In this document: in pieces, positions 40,920 to 50,824 of the stretch
Layout of the letters: each line of letters begins with the position of its first letter
Position numbering within the stretch: the stretch's first letter is position 1
DNA from: Pyropia yezoensis
Lineage: Eukaryota; Rhodophyta; Bangiophyceae; Bangiales; Bangiaceae
Direction: 5' to 3'
Length of the DNA: 64,000 nucleotides
NCBI GenBank assembly: GCA_009829735.1
Contig: CM020620.1
Span: 1,863,447 to 1,927,446 of the forward strand
Program-made: the position numbers and the translations under genes
The notes under the pieces: model-generated
The model's database searches: none
The model's input: the letters and a program-made list of their open reading frames with translations, nothing else
Told to the model about the DNA's origin: nothing

Positions 40920-42920
40920 ATGGAGCACGTGCCGCTCCCTCCTCATCGCACGGTGCGTCTCTACGACGTTTCGCCTTCCTACTGGGCGAGCCCCGTAGTC
41001 GCCGTTGGCACCACTCCGGACAGCGGCGATGCCGGCCGTAGCGGGAGGGGGACTGTCCCGGCCCCGCGGCCGCCTTTGCCGCCGGCGCAGCGCCGTGCGG
41101 GGGAGCTCTCTGATCCGGCCAAGAAGACCATTGGGAGTGACGGCGGTGATGGCGGTGCCGGTGGCGGCGGTGTCGCCCCGGTCGGTGGCGCTGCGCTGAC
41201 GGCTGTGGCTGCAGCGGTCTCTGCGCTCTCGGTTGAACCATCATCCGACGCGGGACGGAGCGATTCGGATGAGGAGGTGGAGGCCGAGGATGAAGAGGGC
41301 GCGGACGCTGCTGCGCTACCGCCGCCGCCGCCGCCACCGCCGCCGCCGCGGCGTGACGGCGACACAGCGGGCGACACAGCGGCACACGCGTGGGCGCTGT
41401 CCGTTTTGGCGCGGCGGCTGCCCCGCCTGGAGTTTGAGGACCCCACCCGACCGGGCAACACTCTCCTGCTCTACCGAGCGGTGGTCCCCGACGGGGCCAC
41501 CCTGTCGTCGGTCCCCCCCCTGGGCCCATGGGTAGTGCTCCTGTTGGGCGGCGGCCACTTCGCCGGCGTTGTCGTGGACGCTACTGGTGTGGTGACGGCC
41601 CACAAGTCGGTCCACCACTACACGACGCGCAAAAAGCAGGGGGGCAGCCAGGCGGCGGCCGATGCGGGCGGCGGCGGCCGCGCCCAGTCGGCGGGTGCTA
41701 CGCTGCGGCGGCACGGCGAGGCGGCGCTGCGAGCCGACGTGCGGGGCCTCCTGAGCGAGTGGAGGTCATCAATCACGGCAGCATCGCGGGTTTTTGTTGT
41801 GGCGCCCAGCCGGGAGGCGAAGGAGCTGCTCTTTGGCTGGGATGGCTCCCCGCTGAGTCCGTCTTCCGTGACGCGGGTGCCGTTCCCAACCCGTCGTGCG
41901 ACCTTTGGGGAGGCCAAGCGGGTCGCGGAGCAGCTTGCAACGGTGTGGTTGGTGGAGGGCTCGACGCTCGCCGCGCTGGCCACGTCGGACGCTGGACGGG
42001 CGGTCATCGCCGCTGCCGTGGCCGCCGCTGCCGAAGCGTCGGCCGACACAGATGCGGAGGCAGAGCGGGCGCGTGCAGTCAAAAAGGCGGAGGACGCGGA
42101 GCGGGCGCGGCTCAAGGAGAAGGGCACCGCCCACCTCAAGGCCCGCGACGCTGAGGCCGAGGCGGCGGAGAAGGAGCGCCACCGCCAGCAGCGGGCGGCG
42201 GAGGAGGAGGCTGCCGCCGCCGCCGCCGCAGAGGCGAAGGCTGCGGCCGAGGCAGAGGCGGCTGCCGCCGCCGCGCGGCCGGTCGACCCACTGGTGTCAC
42301 AGCTGCTGGCAACGATTGTGCTGGGCGGGTCTGCGTCCTTGCCAGGCGGGCATGGCGGCGGGGCTGACGCTGATGGTGGCGGCGACGGCGGCGGCGCCAG
42401 TGGGGCGGGCGGCTCGGGCCTCCCCGCCCCGCCGCCACCCTTGGATGCAGCCGCCGCGGCGGCGGTGCCCGTGGTTGTCAACACCCCCCTCCACGACGGC
42501 TACACGGTGGCGGGCGCCCCCGCCCCCCTGCTTGCCTCCCCCTCGCCTTCCACCCTCCTGTTGGAGGCTGCTCGCCGGGCAGACTCGCGGGCGGTCGGGT
42601 GGCTCCTCGCCGTTGGCGCCGACCCCGGCGCCGGGCGCCCGTATAGCGCGACGACCAACGGGCGGGTGCGGACGGCCTTCCGGCTCGCCCGCGGCGCCGC
42701 GCCCGACGAGTGGGACTGGGACGCCGCGGGGGTGGGCCCGCCCATGACGCCCGCTGAGGCGGCTGCCGCCGACGCCGCCGACCGGGCGCGGCGGCGAAAG
42801 AAGAACAAGGCCAAGGGCGAGCGCGCGCGGGAGGCCAAGCTCGACGCCGCCGACCCGGGACGCCGCGCCCGGGAGCTGCGCGCCGCCGCGGCGGAGAAAA
42901 GGCTGGGGATGCGAAAGTAG
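40920..42920 (+). CDS. VMS1: Vms1/ANKZF1-type peptidyl-tRNA hydrolase (VLRF1 domain) lacking the zinc finger
   Basis: A 666-residue protein from ATG 40920. After an N-terminal ~145 residues of low complexity with an acidic patch and poly-Pro, the VLRF1 domain starts near G-P-W-V-V-L-L-L-G-G-G-H-F-A-G-V-V (~205). It continues with V-T-A-H-K-S-V-H-H-Y-T-T-R-K-K-Q-G-G-S-Q, whose last Gln is in the position of the catalytic Gln of yeast Vms1, then S-A-G-A-x-L-R-R-x-x-E-A-A-L-R-x-D-V-R-x-L-L, V-F-V-V-A-P and R-V-P-F-P-T-R-R-A-T-F-G-E. A long charged coiled coil (~370-445) and a degenerate ankyrin-like unit (LLEAARRADSRAVGWLLAVGADP) follow. The C-terminus contains RELRAAAAEKR, a perfect R-x5-A-A-x2-R VCP/Cdc48-interacting motif. 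Vms1 cleaves peptidyl-tRNA on stalled 60S subunits. The N-terminal C2H2 zinc finger of yeast and human forms is not seen. Confidence 0.88.
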   Translation: MEHVPLPPHRTVRLYDVSPSYWASPVVAVGTTPDSGDAGRSGRGTVPAPRPPLPPAQRRAGELSDPAKKTIGSDGGDGGAGGGGVAPVGGAALTAVAAAVSALSVEPSSDAGRSDSDEEVEAEDEEGADAAALPPPPPPPPPPRRDGDTAGDTAAHAWALSVLARRLPRLEFEDPTRPGNTLLLYRAVVPDGATLSSVPPLGPWVVLLLGGGHFAGVVVDATGVVTAHKSVHHYTTRKKQGGSQAAADAGGGGRAQSAGATLRRHGEAALRADVRGLLSEWRSSITAASRVFVVAPSREAKELLFGWDGSPLSPSSVTRVPFPTRRATFGEAKRVAEQLATVWLVEGSTLAALATSDAGRAVIAAAVAAAAEASADTDAEAERARAVKKAEDAERARLKEKGTAHLKARDAEAEAAEKERHRQQRAAEEEAAAAAAAEAKAAAEAEAAAAAARPVDPLVSQLLATIVLGGSASLPGGHGGGADADGGGDGGGASGAGGSGLPAPPPPLDAAAAAAVPVVVNTPLHDGYTVAGAPAPLLASPSPSTLLLEAARRADSRAVGWLLAVGADPGAGRPYSATTNGRVRTAFRLARGAAPDEWDWDAAGVGPPMTPAEAAAADAADRARRRKKNKAKGERAREAKLDAADPGRRARELRAAAAEKRLGMRK

Positions 42921-43611
42921 GGGCGCGTTTCAGAATGAGTTGGGGGGGGGGGGTGGCGGAGGGTGGTAGTGCCCGCCCCCACATCCTTTTGTTTTGTCCC
43001 CTTGTTTACAAGTTTGGGTTGCTGGGGGCGCGACTGTAACGCCCTCGTTGCCACTGAGCTGCCCCCCCCCAGTGTGGACGCCGGCCTCTTTCTGAAACTA
43101 GGACGCGCAGTCCCCCGCCTTCGACGCGCAGTCCCCCACCTTCCACCCCGCCTGTCCCAAGTCGCTGGCCCGCTGTCCTCCGGCTGGCGCCATCGTCTGA
43201 GACGGTCCTGAGGGGGCATGGGGCGCTGCGGATCAGCAGGGATGGGGGCTACATGCCTAGCCACATGGCCTGACCATGATGGCCTAAGCTCTGGATCCCG
43301 TGTGCCGGCCCCGGCGGGCGCTGCAAAGCCGCTGGCTGAGAGGACGAGGCCTCCTCAGGGCTCGTGCGCCTGTGGCCGGCGCGAAAGGCCATGCCCAGCT
43401 TGGCTCTCGCCCTTTCAGACAAACGGGCGGGCCGTGCGTTTTTTTATCCCACCAAGGGGACGTCCAGCTGGGGCTCCCCCCGTGTGCACTTGGTCGCGCA
43501 GCCTTCGGACCTGCTCACCTGATCAACACCGCCCTCCCATTTGTGCGCCACCCGCCGACGTAGACGCCCACCGTCCCAGCGGCTGTCCTCCCCCCCCTTG
43601 TCGTCTGCACC
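42921..43611. promoter_or_regulatory. Gap between Vms1-like and aldehyde dehydrogenase genes
   Basis: About 690 bp: 3' UTR of one and promoter of the next gene, both on the plus strand. A short direct repeat, cgcgcagtcccc/cgacgcgcagtcccc, occurs at 43,103-43,137. No gene seen. Confidence 0.4.
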
Positions 43612-45551
43612 ATGGCGGTCCCCAAGGAGCCCGACGTGCTGCGGTGCACCAACCCCGCGACGGGGGTCACGTACGCCACCCACCCCGCCACCCCCGTCGG
43701 CAGCGTGCCCCGCATCGTGGCAGACGTCCGCGTCGCGGCAGACGGGTGGGCGGCATCCCCCCCATCGTCGCGTGTGGCGGCCATTGCCGCCTTCCTCGAC
43801 GACCTCACCCAGCACGGGGAGGAGGCTGCCACCGCCATTGGCGCGGCCACCGGCAAGCCCCCTGGGCCGTGCTTGGACGAGGTCCTGGTCGCTGCCCTGG
43901 CGGGCCGGCACCTGGTCGCCCACGCGGAGGGGTGGCTGGCCGAGGAGGTGCGGTCCGACATCCTCGCCCCCGGCCGCCGCCCGATTGTGAGGCGGGTGCC
44001 GCTGGGCGTCGTGACCGTCCTGGGGCCGTACAACTTTCCATTCAACCTGTCGCTCGTGCCCGCACTGGCCGCGGCGGCGGGCGGGAATGGCGTCGTCATC
44101 AAGGTGTCAGAGGCGGTGCCGGGGGTGGGGGTGGCCATTGAGGCGGCGCTCGCCAAGTGGGCGGGGGGTGCCCTCGCGCGGGTCGTCCGCGTCGTCCACG
44201 GGGCGGCAGGGGTGGGGCGCGCCCTCACCGACACGGTCGACCACGCGGTGTTTGTGGGGAGTGTGGGCGTGGGGCGGGCGGTGGCCGCGGCCATGGCCAC
44301 CCGCGGCAAGGGCGCGACGCTGGAGCTGGGCGGCAAGGACCCGGCGCTGGTCCTGGACACGGACGCTGCGGCCATTTCCTTTGCCGCCGGCGGTGTCGCG
44401 CGGGGGGCGTTTTACAATGGAGGTCAGCCTGTGAGGAGCAGCTCCGCAAGCCGCCCATGATGTTTTGTTGTTGTGCCTTCCCTGTCTGACCTTTGGGTGC
44501 ACCGCGTGTGGTGTCGATTGCTTGCATGTCAGGCGGTTCCCCGTTCGTGCGCCACCGCTCACTCCCGCTCATGTTCTTTGCCGCGTCGCGTCTGGCACTA
44601 GAATTTCTTTGCTCCCTCGTTGCTGCCATGATGTTAACTTTGGTCTTTCGCTGTCTGTGCCTGCTCCTGGTGCTTCCTCGTGGTGAACACCGTTCGTGCT
44701 GTACCCTACCCTCTGTTTTTCTCCTGCCGATAGGTCAAATGTGTGTGGGTATTGAGCGTTGCTACGTGGTTGCCCCCGCCTTTGACGCGTTTGTCGAAGC
44801 GCTCGTTGACTATGTGCGGACGCACGTCAAGGCCGGCTACGCGCCGCCGCCTGCACCCGGCGCTCACCCTGGTGGGCCCGACGCCTTTACGTACGGCCCC
44901 GCCATTGCCCCTGGGCATCTGGCACACGTGGACGCGGCCGTCGCCGAGGCCGTTGCTGCGGGCGGGAAGCTCCACACGGGCGGCCGCCGCACCCCAGACG
45001 GCCGCTGCTATGAGCCCACCGTCATTACCTTCCCGTCGGTAGAGGCGGCCAAGCGCCTCAAGCTAATGACCCAAGAGACGTTTGGCCCCGTCCTCCCCGT
45101 CGTCCCCGTCCGCGACGTGGACGTGGCGGTGATGGAGGCTAACGACGCGCCGTTTGGCCTCGGCGCGTACGTGTGGTGCAAGGACCTGGCGCATGCAGAG
45201 GCGGTTGGCCGCCGCCTCCACTGCGGGGGGGTGGTGACCAACGAGGCGGTGCTGCAGGTGGTGCTGCCGGGCCTCCCGTTTGGTGGGGTGGGCGCCTCGG
45301 GGCTGGGCCGCCTGGGCGGCCGGGAGGGCTTCCTCGGCCTCACCACCACCCAGACCATTGTTGTGGGGCGCGGCCAGTCGGCGGCAGAGGTGTCGTGGTT
45401 GAATCTGTACAGCGTCAAGTGGGGGCTGCTGCGCGCCATGTGTGGGCGCCGGGGGGCGGCGGCGGAGGTGATGTGGGAGGCCCTGCGCCACGGCCGGGCG
45501 TCGCTCCAACGCTGGTGGGGGGGGGAGCGGCCAGAGGGGAAGGCCGACTGA
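43612..45551 (+). CDS. Aldehyde dehydrogenase, two exons
   Basis: Exons 43612-44422 and 44734-45551; the 311-bp intron (GTCAGC...GATAG) splits the Gln codon's neighbourhood and restores N-G-G-Q-M-C-V. Joined length is 542 residues. Motifs in order: P-Y-N-F-P-F-N (catalytic Asn, ~144), a Rossmann stretch with V-F-V-G-S-V-G-V-G, L-E-L-G-G-K-D (general-base Glu, ~244), F-Y-N-G-G-Q-M-C (nucleophile Cys, ~273), E-T-F-G-P-V-L-P-V and G-L-P-F-G-G-V-G-A-S-G-L-G-R. All catalytic residues are present, so an active NAD(P)-dependent enzyme is expected. The C-terminal ~50 residues after TIVVGRG are basic with one short hydrophobic stretch (LYSVKWGLLRAM), somewhat like the tail of membrane-associated class 3 enzymes. 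Substrate unknown. No transit peptide. The intron lies three codons before the catalytic Cys. Confidence 0.9.
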
Positions 45552-46028
45552 CCCGTCGGGGGGACCCAGTGTCGCCCGTTGCTGCCGCCCTGGACGGTGT
45601 TGCACGGGCGGGGGCAGCGGGGACGGGGGGGGCAGGGGGGGGGGGATGGCGGTTGCGTCGAACTCGGGGTCACTGGTCCGGGGACCTCACCGGTAGCACC
45701 GGCAGCAGGTGTCCATGGCGGGCTTGGGGGCTCCCCCGTGGTGGTTACCATAGTAGTAGCGGCGCTGTAGTGGGGGAGCTGCAGGGCGGAGCATTTGCGC
45801 AAACTGAAGGTTACTTTCCTGGCCAGTTGACGCAGTTTTATTCCCGAAGGACTCCAACAATTCCGAGAGAGTGAAAACGAGACAAACACACTCCTCGCCG
45901 GGCACACCTCGGAAGCCAGACGGGCGACCGGAGGCGTGGCCAAGGGCGGGGAGGACAAAGAAGGAAGAAGGGCGGATGGCGCCGGCCAAGACCGCCAAGA
46001 AACGGTAAGCGCAAGGAGGGGCGGGTGG
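45552..46028. other. Boundary between host gene and retroelement nest
   Basis: About 480 bp after the dehydrogenase stop. No coding sequence recognised. GC content starts to fall and the first terminal repeat of the DIRS-like element begins at about 46,029. Confidence 0.4.
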
Positions 46029-46308
46029 GCCGCCGCGGGAGAAGGGGCGGACGTGCTGGGCCAAACCGGCAGCCCGCACCGCTCGCGCCGCGGGCATATG
46101 AGGCCGCGCCCCCCCTCTCTCCCCCCTCCACGCAAGGGGTGCCCAGGGCACCCGCCAGCAAGCACGCACGAGCCAAGGTTGGCCCGCGGCAACAGTGCTG
46201 GCGACAGTCAGAAAATGGTGGAAGACAGAGTGCAAGGGAGGGGGGGGGGAGGGGGGGGGGCGGTAGTGAAGTAGGCAGTTACCTGCACGTGCATTGACAA
46301 ATTAAGCG
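46029..46308 (-). repeat. DIRS-like terminal direct repeat, downstream copy
   Basis: Nearly identical in the same orientation to 50545-50824. Contains a pure G tract with one A (about 46,238-46,261) and a gcccgcggc-type GC core. The recombinase stop codon (46,302-46,304) falls inside it. Confidence 0.9.
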
Positions 46309-47345
46309 TAACCACCCTTGCGGGCAGGGCCAGGAAAGCCAGACCAGTCCGAGATGTACCGACCAAAAAATTCCCAGGCCGCGGCCGACGGGAGCAGCCT
46401 CGCGTCGATATAGTGGCGCGCGGTGACCGCCGGCCCAAAATGCTCCATGTACGCCGCGGCGACCGGAACTGGCACGCCGATGGCGTTAGCCGCGGCTGCG
46501 ACGCCGCTCCGTAGGGACTTGCCAGACCAACGCACGCCCACTGGTGGGGAGGCGCCGAGCCGGGCCAGTGCCTGGCGCAGCCACCGAGAGGTCGCGCGAG
46601 GTCCGGGGAATTTCCCCGGCGCAGCAAAGAGGGGCGCGCAAGGAGACCCGCCGGCCGCCGCAAAGTCGCGCACGTACGCGCGCAGGAACAGCAGCGGTGG
46701 GTCGGAGGCGTAGCCGGCCGGGTGCACCGGTATGAGGAAATCGGAGCGCGCGCGCGTCCGCGCCTCGCTCTTGTGGAATGCCTGCTGCACGTGCAGCCAT
46801 TGGGGCGTGAAGGTCAGGTCGGCCGCCCGCATCGCCGCGGCGGCGCCCGGCCGGTTGAAAATAAGGCCCGCCAGGACCAGGCCGGCCCAGACGCGCCGCT
46901 GCTCCGGCGTGAGCTCGTTCACGCCCAGAGTCACGATCTTGTGCAAAATTTCGGCCGGCAGCGGTCCCACGTATTCAGGAATGGCGCCCACCCCCGCCGC
47001 AGTCAAGCGCAGGTAGCCATTGCGCAGCCGCTGGGGGATAGGGTGGGCCGTTGGGGGCTTGTAGCCCGCCAGCTCGTGGATGGTGTCCATTAGGGAAAGG
47101 TAGGAGCCCATCGAAGAGGCGGACACGGTGCCACGCGCGTGCGTCCGCCCCACGTAGCCGGCCATCGTCGTGTAGTGAGCGGGTAGGGCGCGCAGATTCT
47201 CTTCGCGGCAGTAGGCGGCGAAGCGGTCCCAGGCGGCCAAGTATGTCCGCTGGGTGTTGTTAGTATAGGCGGCGGAGAGGAGCGCGCGGGCACGCTGGAC
47301 CCCGTCGTGGGCCCCCAGATGACGGCCGGCGTACTTGGCAACTAA
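46302..47345 (-). pseudogene. Tyrosine recombinase of the DIRS-like element
   Basis: About 345 residues in one open frame, the best-preserved part of the element. The N-terminal SAM-like half has Y-T-N-N-T-Q-R-T-Y-L-A-A-W-D-R-F-A-A-Y-C. The catalytic half shows G-L-I-F-N-R-P-G-A at the first Arg region, F-L-I-P-V-H-P, S-L-R-S-G-V-A-A-A-A-N (second Arg), and M-E-H-F-G-P-A-V-T-A-R-H-Y-I-D (H and nucleophile Tyr). It would cut and rejoin circular cDNA during integration. The frame is also open upstream to 48,275 but that part overlaps RNase H/methyltransferase in another frame. No ATG is near the domain start; it may have been translated by frameshift or reinitiation. Confidence 0.8.
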
Positions 47346-48541
47346 GCGATCAAAGCGTGGGGCGGCCGCTTGCGGAGCTGGGCGCCTGAGAAGCGAAAGA
47401 CGTCCACGCCCCACGACGGCTTGAGCACTGCCTGGATGCTGGTCGTGAGGGGGCGGTGCGACACCGTCTTTGTCAGCTGCAAGTGGGAGGTGCACGCCTC
47501 GACCGCGCGCCAATACCACGGCTTCGCGCGCCAGCGCGGCACCACGAGGGTGAGAGCGCAGCCGGAGCGGATCGCCTTGTCTACTACCGCCGACACCAAG
47601 TTGAAAGGAGGGTTCGCACACCCATTCTCCCCGCGCCAGTTGTGCTTCAACGCATTCACGCCCTCGCACCCCGGCGACCAGTCCATGGTGTAGAACCGGC
47701 CACATCACGCGTTCTTTGCCGAGGCGAACCAGTCCACGGTGTTGGGGCCAAAACACAATTCCAGGTCTCGAAACGCCATCGCCGATAAAGTCCAGTCGGT
47801 GGAATCCCCTTCGCGGCTCAGCCGGTCTGCGTAGGCTTTGAATGCACTTGGGAGATGCTCCGCTCGTATGTGGATCGCCCACGTATGACAGAGCGCGTGT
47901 AGCCGCCGCAGCTCCTCGATGATCACGGGCGACTTGGACGACATTGCGTTGACGGCGCCCATTGTGACGGTCGAGTCCGACTTCAGCAGCAACCACGTGT
48001 ACCGTAGCGACTGAAAACGTCGGGAGCTCTGCAGCCCCAGACGGACCGTCACCAGCTCCAAGAGGTTGATGTGGGCCCCGCGGTAGGGGGGAACGTGAAG
48101 TTCTCTTGCCGGCATCGCGTTGTCTAATACGGCCCCCCATCCAGAGAGGCTGGCGTCCGTGTGCATCGTGTGGGAGAGAGCAGGGGGCCAAAGGGCACGG
48201 CCTAACCCCGTGTGCGTCGTCAGCGCCGCCCACCACCCCAAATCTCGCACGTCTTGGAGCGAGAGGCGGACGCACCCTGTCTGGGTGGCGCCGAGAGTTG
48301 AGTAAAGTGACCGGGGTGGAACCGCGCTGACGTCACGGACAGCGACGACGAGACGGCCAGCCCGCAAAACCGGCGTAGCGAGCGAGCCTTGACCCACCGC
48401 CGGTGGCGTGCCGCTCGGCCCAAAAGGCAGGCGGCTGCCGACATGATCTTGGCCGCCAGATCGGTTGGGATTCAAGGTGAAGAGCCCTCTGGCCGTGTCT
48501 ACCACGTGACATAGCGAGGGCAACGCGGTTGGGCCATCTCA
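47342..48541 (-). pseudogene. RNase H and DNA-methyltransferase-like region of the DIRS-like element
   Basis: One frame interrupted by TGA at 47,705-47,707. The RNase H part has T-D-A-S-L-S-G-W-G-A-V-L, H-I-N-L-L-E-L, L-L-K-S-D-S-T-V-T and I-R-A-E-H-L-P-S-A-F-K-A-Y-A-D-R-L-S-R. It is followed by C-F-G-P-N-T-V-D-W-F-A-S, and after the stop D-W-S-P-G, W-R-G-E-N-G-C-A-N-P-P-F and L-V-V-P-R-W; N-P-P-F is the catalytic motif of N6-adenine methyltransferases, a domain typical of DIRS elements. The upstream stop at 48,539 sits where the family has a conserved Trp after K-G. Confidence 0.8.
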
Positions 48542-49328
48542 TACGCCCTTGCAGGGGTGGAGGCTGAGCCCCAGGTCGGCCAACAGGTTCCGCACCACGT
48601 CCCCACCTGCAAGGGCGTCCTCCTTTGTCGCCGCATGGTCGGGAGCCGACGGGGGGCCCCCGCCGAAGTCGTCCACGTAGGCCACGATGCGGAAGCCCAG
48701 GCGCCGCAGCTCGGCTACCACCGGCCGGCGCACCTTCGTCCAGTAGTACGGGGCCAACCGCAGGCCAAACGGCATCACGGCAGGCTCGAACACCCGCCCC
48801 AACACCGTGAAGCACAGATATTTGCGGTCCGTCGGGCGGATCTCCAAATGGAAGAACGCGTCCGATATGTCCCACGAAAGCAATGCGTCCCCTGGCCGCA
48901 ATTGGCGCTAGGTCGAACAAAGACTAGTATTTGAAGCGCCTGTCGGCCAGGTAGGAGTCGGGGAGGCGGTAGTCGATGACCATCCGCTGCTTGCCCGCGG
49001 AGGTCACGACGAACGCGCTCACGATGCAGTGGGCTTGAGCGGCCTCTGTTGTCGTCAGCTCGTGAGAGAAGCCGCGCTGCAGCCCACGCTCTATTTATAT
49101 CTCCAGGTATTCCTGGTCCTCTGGGGCCACTGAGTACCCCTTGCTCCGCGAGCGAGGAGGGGTTCTCGTCCAGGGGCGGTAAATGCCCTTGGTCAACGTA
49201 TCTATGACCCAAGGGCTTGCCCCTATCCGCCAAAAGCCCTCCAACCGGCGGCGAACGAACACCGGAGGCGGGCCCCCGGGGTCCGAGTCCGCATGGGCCT
49301 CCGCGCCCATCGACGCCGGGATGCCCAC
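48539..49328 (-). pseudogene. Reverse transcriptase of the DIRS-like element, frameshifted
   Basis: RT motifs are spread over three frames. 49,328-49,095 holds a leader with W-R-I-G-A-S-P-W-V-I and G-I-Y-R-P-W-T-R-T-P-P. Around 49,010-48,950 is V-T-S-A-G-K-Q-R-M-V-I-D-Y-R-L-P ending at a TAG (48,926-48,924). From 48,901 comes S-W-D-I-S-D-A-F-F-H-L-E-I, M-P-F-G-L-R-L-A-P and the catalytic Y-V-D-D-F, closing with L-H-P-C-K-G-V before TGA. The palm aspartates are intact but the gene is not translatable as one product. Confidence 0.85.
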
Positions 49329-49355
49329 CTCCGGCGCCGTGACGGAAAGTCCGGT

Positions 49356-50461
49356 CTAGGCGTTTGCGGCGGCGGTGTCACAGCCGCCACCTCCGCCGCG
49401 AGGGCCGCGTTTGCGTCCCCCACCTTGGCCCCCGCCACCGCCGCCGCCTCCGCCGCCGCCCCCATCGTGGCCGCCACCTCCGCCGCCGCCGTCCGCCTTG
49501 TAGGCCTGGTCTTTCTTGGTTTTAGGCTTGGGTTTTGGTTTTGGCCTCGGCGTGGCGGCGGCGTCGCTGCCGCCAGCCTGGTAGGCGGCTACCTTGGCGG
49601 CGTTCTTGATGCGGTAGGTGTTCCGCTGTGCCCGGAACTGGCGCATTGCTGAGCCGCGATGCTGATTGACGGGGAGGAGGTCTGCTCGCATTCTCGCCCC
49701 AGTAGCTGATCCGTCTGCTTCGTCTCAAGAAAGTCAAACCGCTTGACGGCAATGCGGTGGATGCGCTGGAGGCAGATGACCAACCTGCCGAGGCACTCCT
49801 CGAGCTCGGTTGGCGTGTAGTTCCCGTGCTGGTAGTAGGCATCGGTGGCCTCGTTGATGGCTTCCTGGAGCCAATAACAGATTTAGTACAGGGAGGTGGC
49901 CTCCATCCGGTCTCGCACATTGTCTGCAAGAGTGGCCCAAAAGTCGACCTCGCTGGGCTCGAAGGGGACCGGGAGCCCTCCTGGGCGGGAGACGCGCCGG
50001 GGAAGCTCAAAGTCCTTGAGGTAGACGCCAGGTCGCCCGATCTTGATCGCGTCTATGGCGTCAAAGACGGCGTGGTGGAGCTCATCCTCATCCGAGGACG
50101 AGGAGGAGGGCGGCGGAGGGCGCCCACCTCCGCCTCGACCAGCGCCGGGAGACGAGCTGGACCGCCCCGACTCGTCGCCGCCACCACCGCCCCGAAGGCG
50201 GCTTTTGGCTGCCTGCCTGTGGCCGTTGCCGCCGCCGGCATCAGCGGCGAAACCACCGCCGACTCCTCCGCTGCCGCCAGGTTGTCCGGCGAGAACGGGA
50301 GCTTGGGCCGGCGCGGCTGGCGGGACCTTCTCGGCGTTTGCATCAACAACGGCCTGGAGGGCCGCCAGAGCCGCCTCCGCGGCCTGCAGCTTCGCCTGAA
50401 GATCAGAGATAACTTGCGCCTGGTTGGACGCGGTTGAAGCGTCACCATCGTTGGAGCCCAT
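49356..50461 (-). pseudogene. Gag-like ORF of the DIRS-like element, broken
   Basis: From ATG 50461 the frame gives a coiled-coil start (ISDLQAKLQAAEAALAALQ), a Gly/Pro/Ser-rich middle, an acidic S-S-D-E-D-E patch and an F-W-A-T-L-A-D-N-V-R-D helix, ending at TAA (49,883-49,885). The same frame continues past the stop with helices typical of gag (YWLQEAINEATDAYY, LGRLVICLQRIHRIAVKRFDF). It then shifts near 49,690 to a frame with R-Q-F-R-A-Q-R-N-T-Y-R-I-K and a Lys/Pro and poly-Gly tail. No zinc knuckle is seen. Identity as Gag rests on position and composition. Confidence 0.55.
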
Positions 50462-50544
50462 CGCCGGGGTAGGCCCCTGCGAGAGCATGCGTCGAAGCCA
50501 CAGGCACACGGCCTGGGATAGCCTCTGCTCGCGCGGCGGGTGGT

Positions 50545-50824
50545 GCCGCCGCGGGAGAAGGGGCGGACGTGCTGGGCCAAACCGGCAGCCCGCACCGCTC
50601 GCGCCGCGGGCATATGAGGCCGCGCCCCCCCTCTCTCCCCCCTCCACGCAAGGGGTGCCCAGGGCACCCGCCAGCAAGCACGCACGAGCCAAGGTTGGCC
50701 CGCGGCAACAGTGCTGGCGACAGTCAGAAAATGGTGGAAGACAGAGTGCAAGGGAGGGGGGGGGGAGGGGGGGGGGCGGTAGTGAAGTAGGCAGTTACCT
50801 GCACGTGCATGGACAAATCAAGCG
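50545..50824 (-). repeat. DIRS-like terminal direct repeat, upstream copy
   Basis: Same orientation and length as 46029-46308; differences seen at the cattgacaaatt/catggacaaatc end. Contains the same interrupted G tract (about 50,754-50,777). Confidence 0.9.

Larger units (their letters stand above)
46029..50824 (-). mobile_element. Decayed DIRS-like tyrosine-recombinase retrotransposon
   Basis: A ~4.8-kb element read on the minus strand: repeat, gag-like ORF, RT, RNase H, methyltransferase-like domain, tyrosine recombinase, repeat. This order and the YR in place of a DDE integrase define the DIRS order. The two ends are 280-bp direct repeats (46029-46308 and 50545-50824, offset 4516 bp, two differences seen). 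The reading frames contain at least four premature stops (49,883; 48,924; 48,539; 47,705) and at least two frameshifts (near 49,690 and 48,905), so this copy is dead. No target duplication is seen, as expected for YR elements. Confidence 0.82.

Noticed and set aside
46029..50824. Interpreting the 280-bp repeats as classical LTRs
   Set aside because: They lack TG...CA ends and a target duplication, and the element codes for a tyrosine recombinase instead of a DDE integrase.
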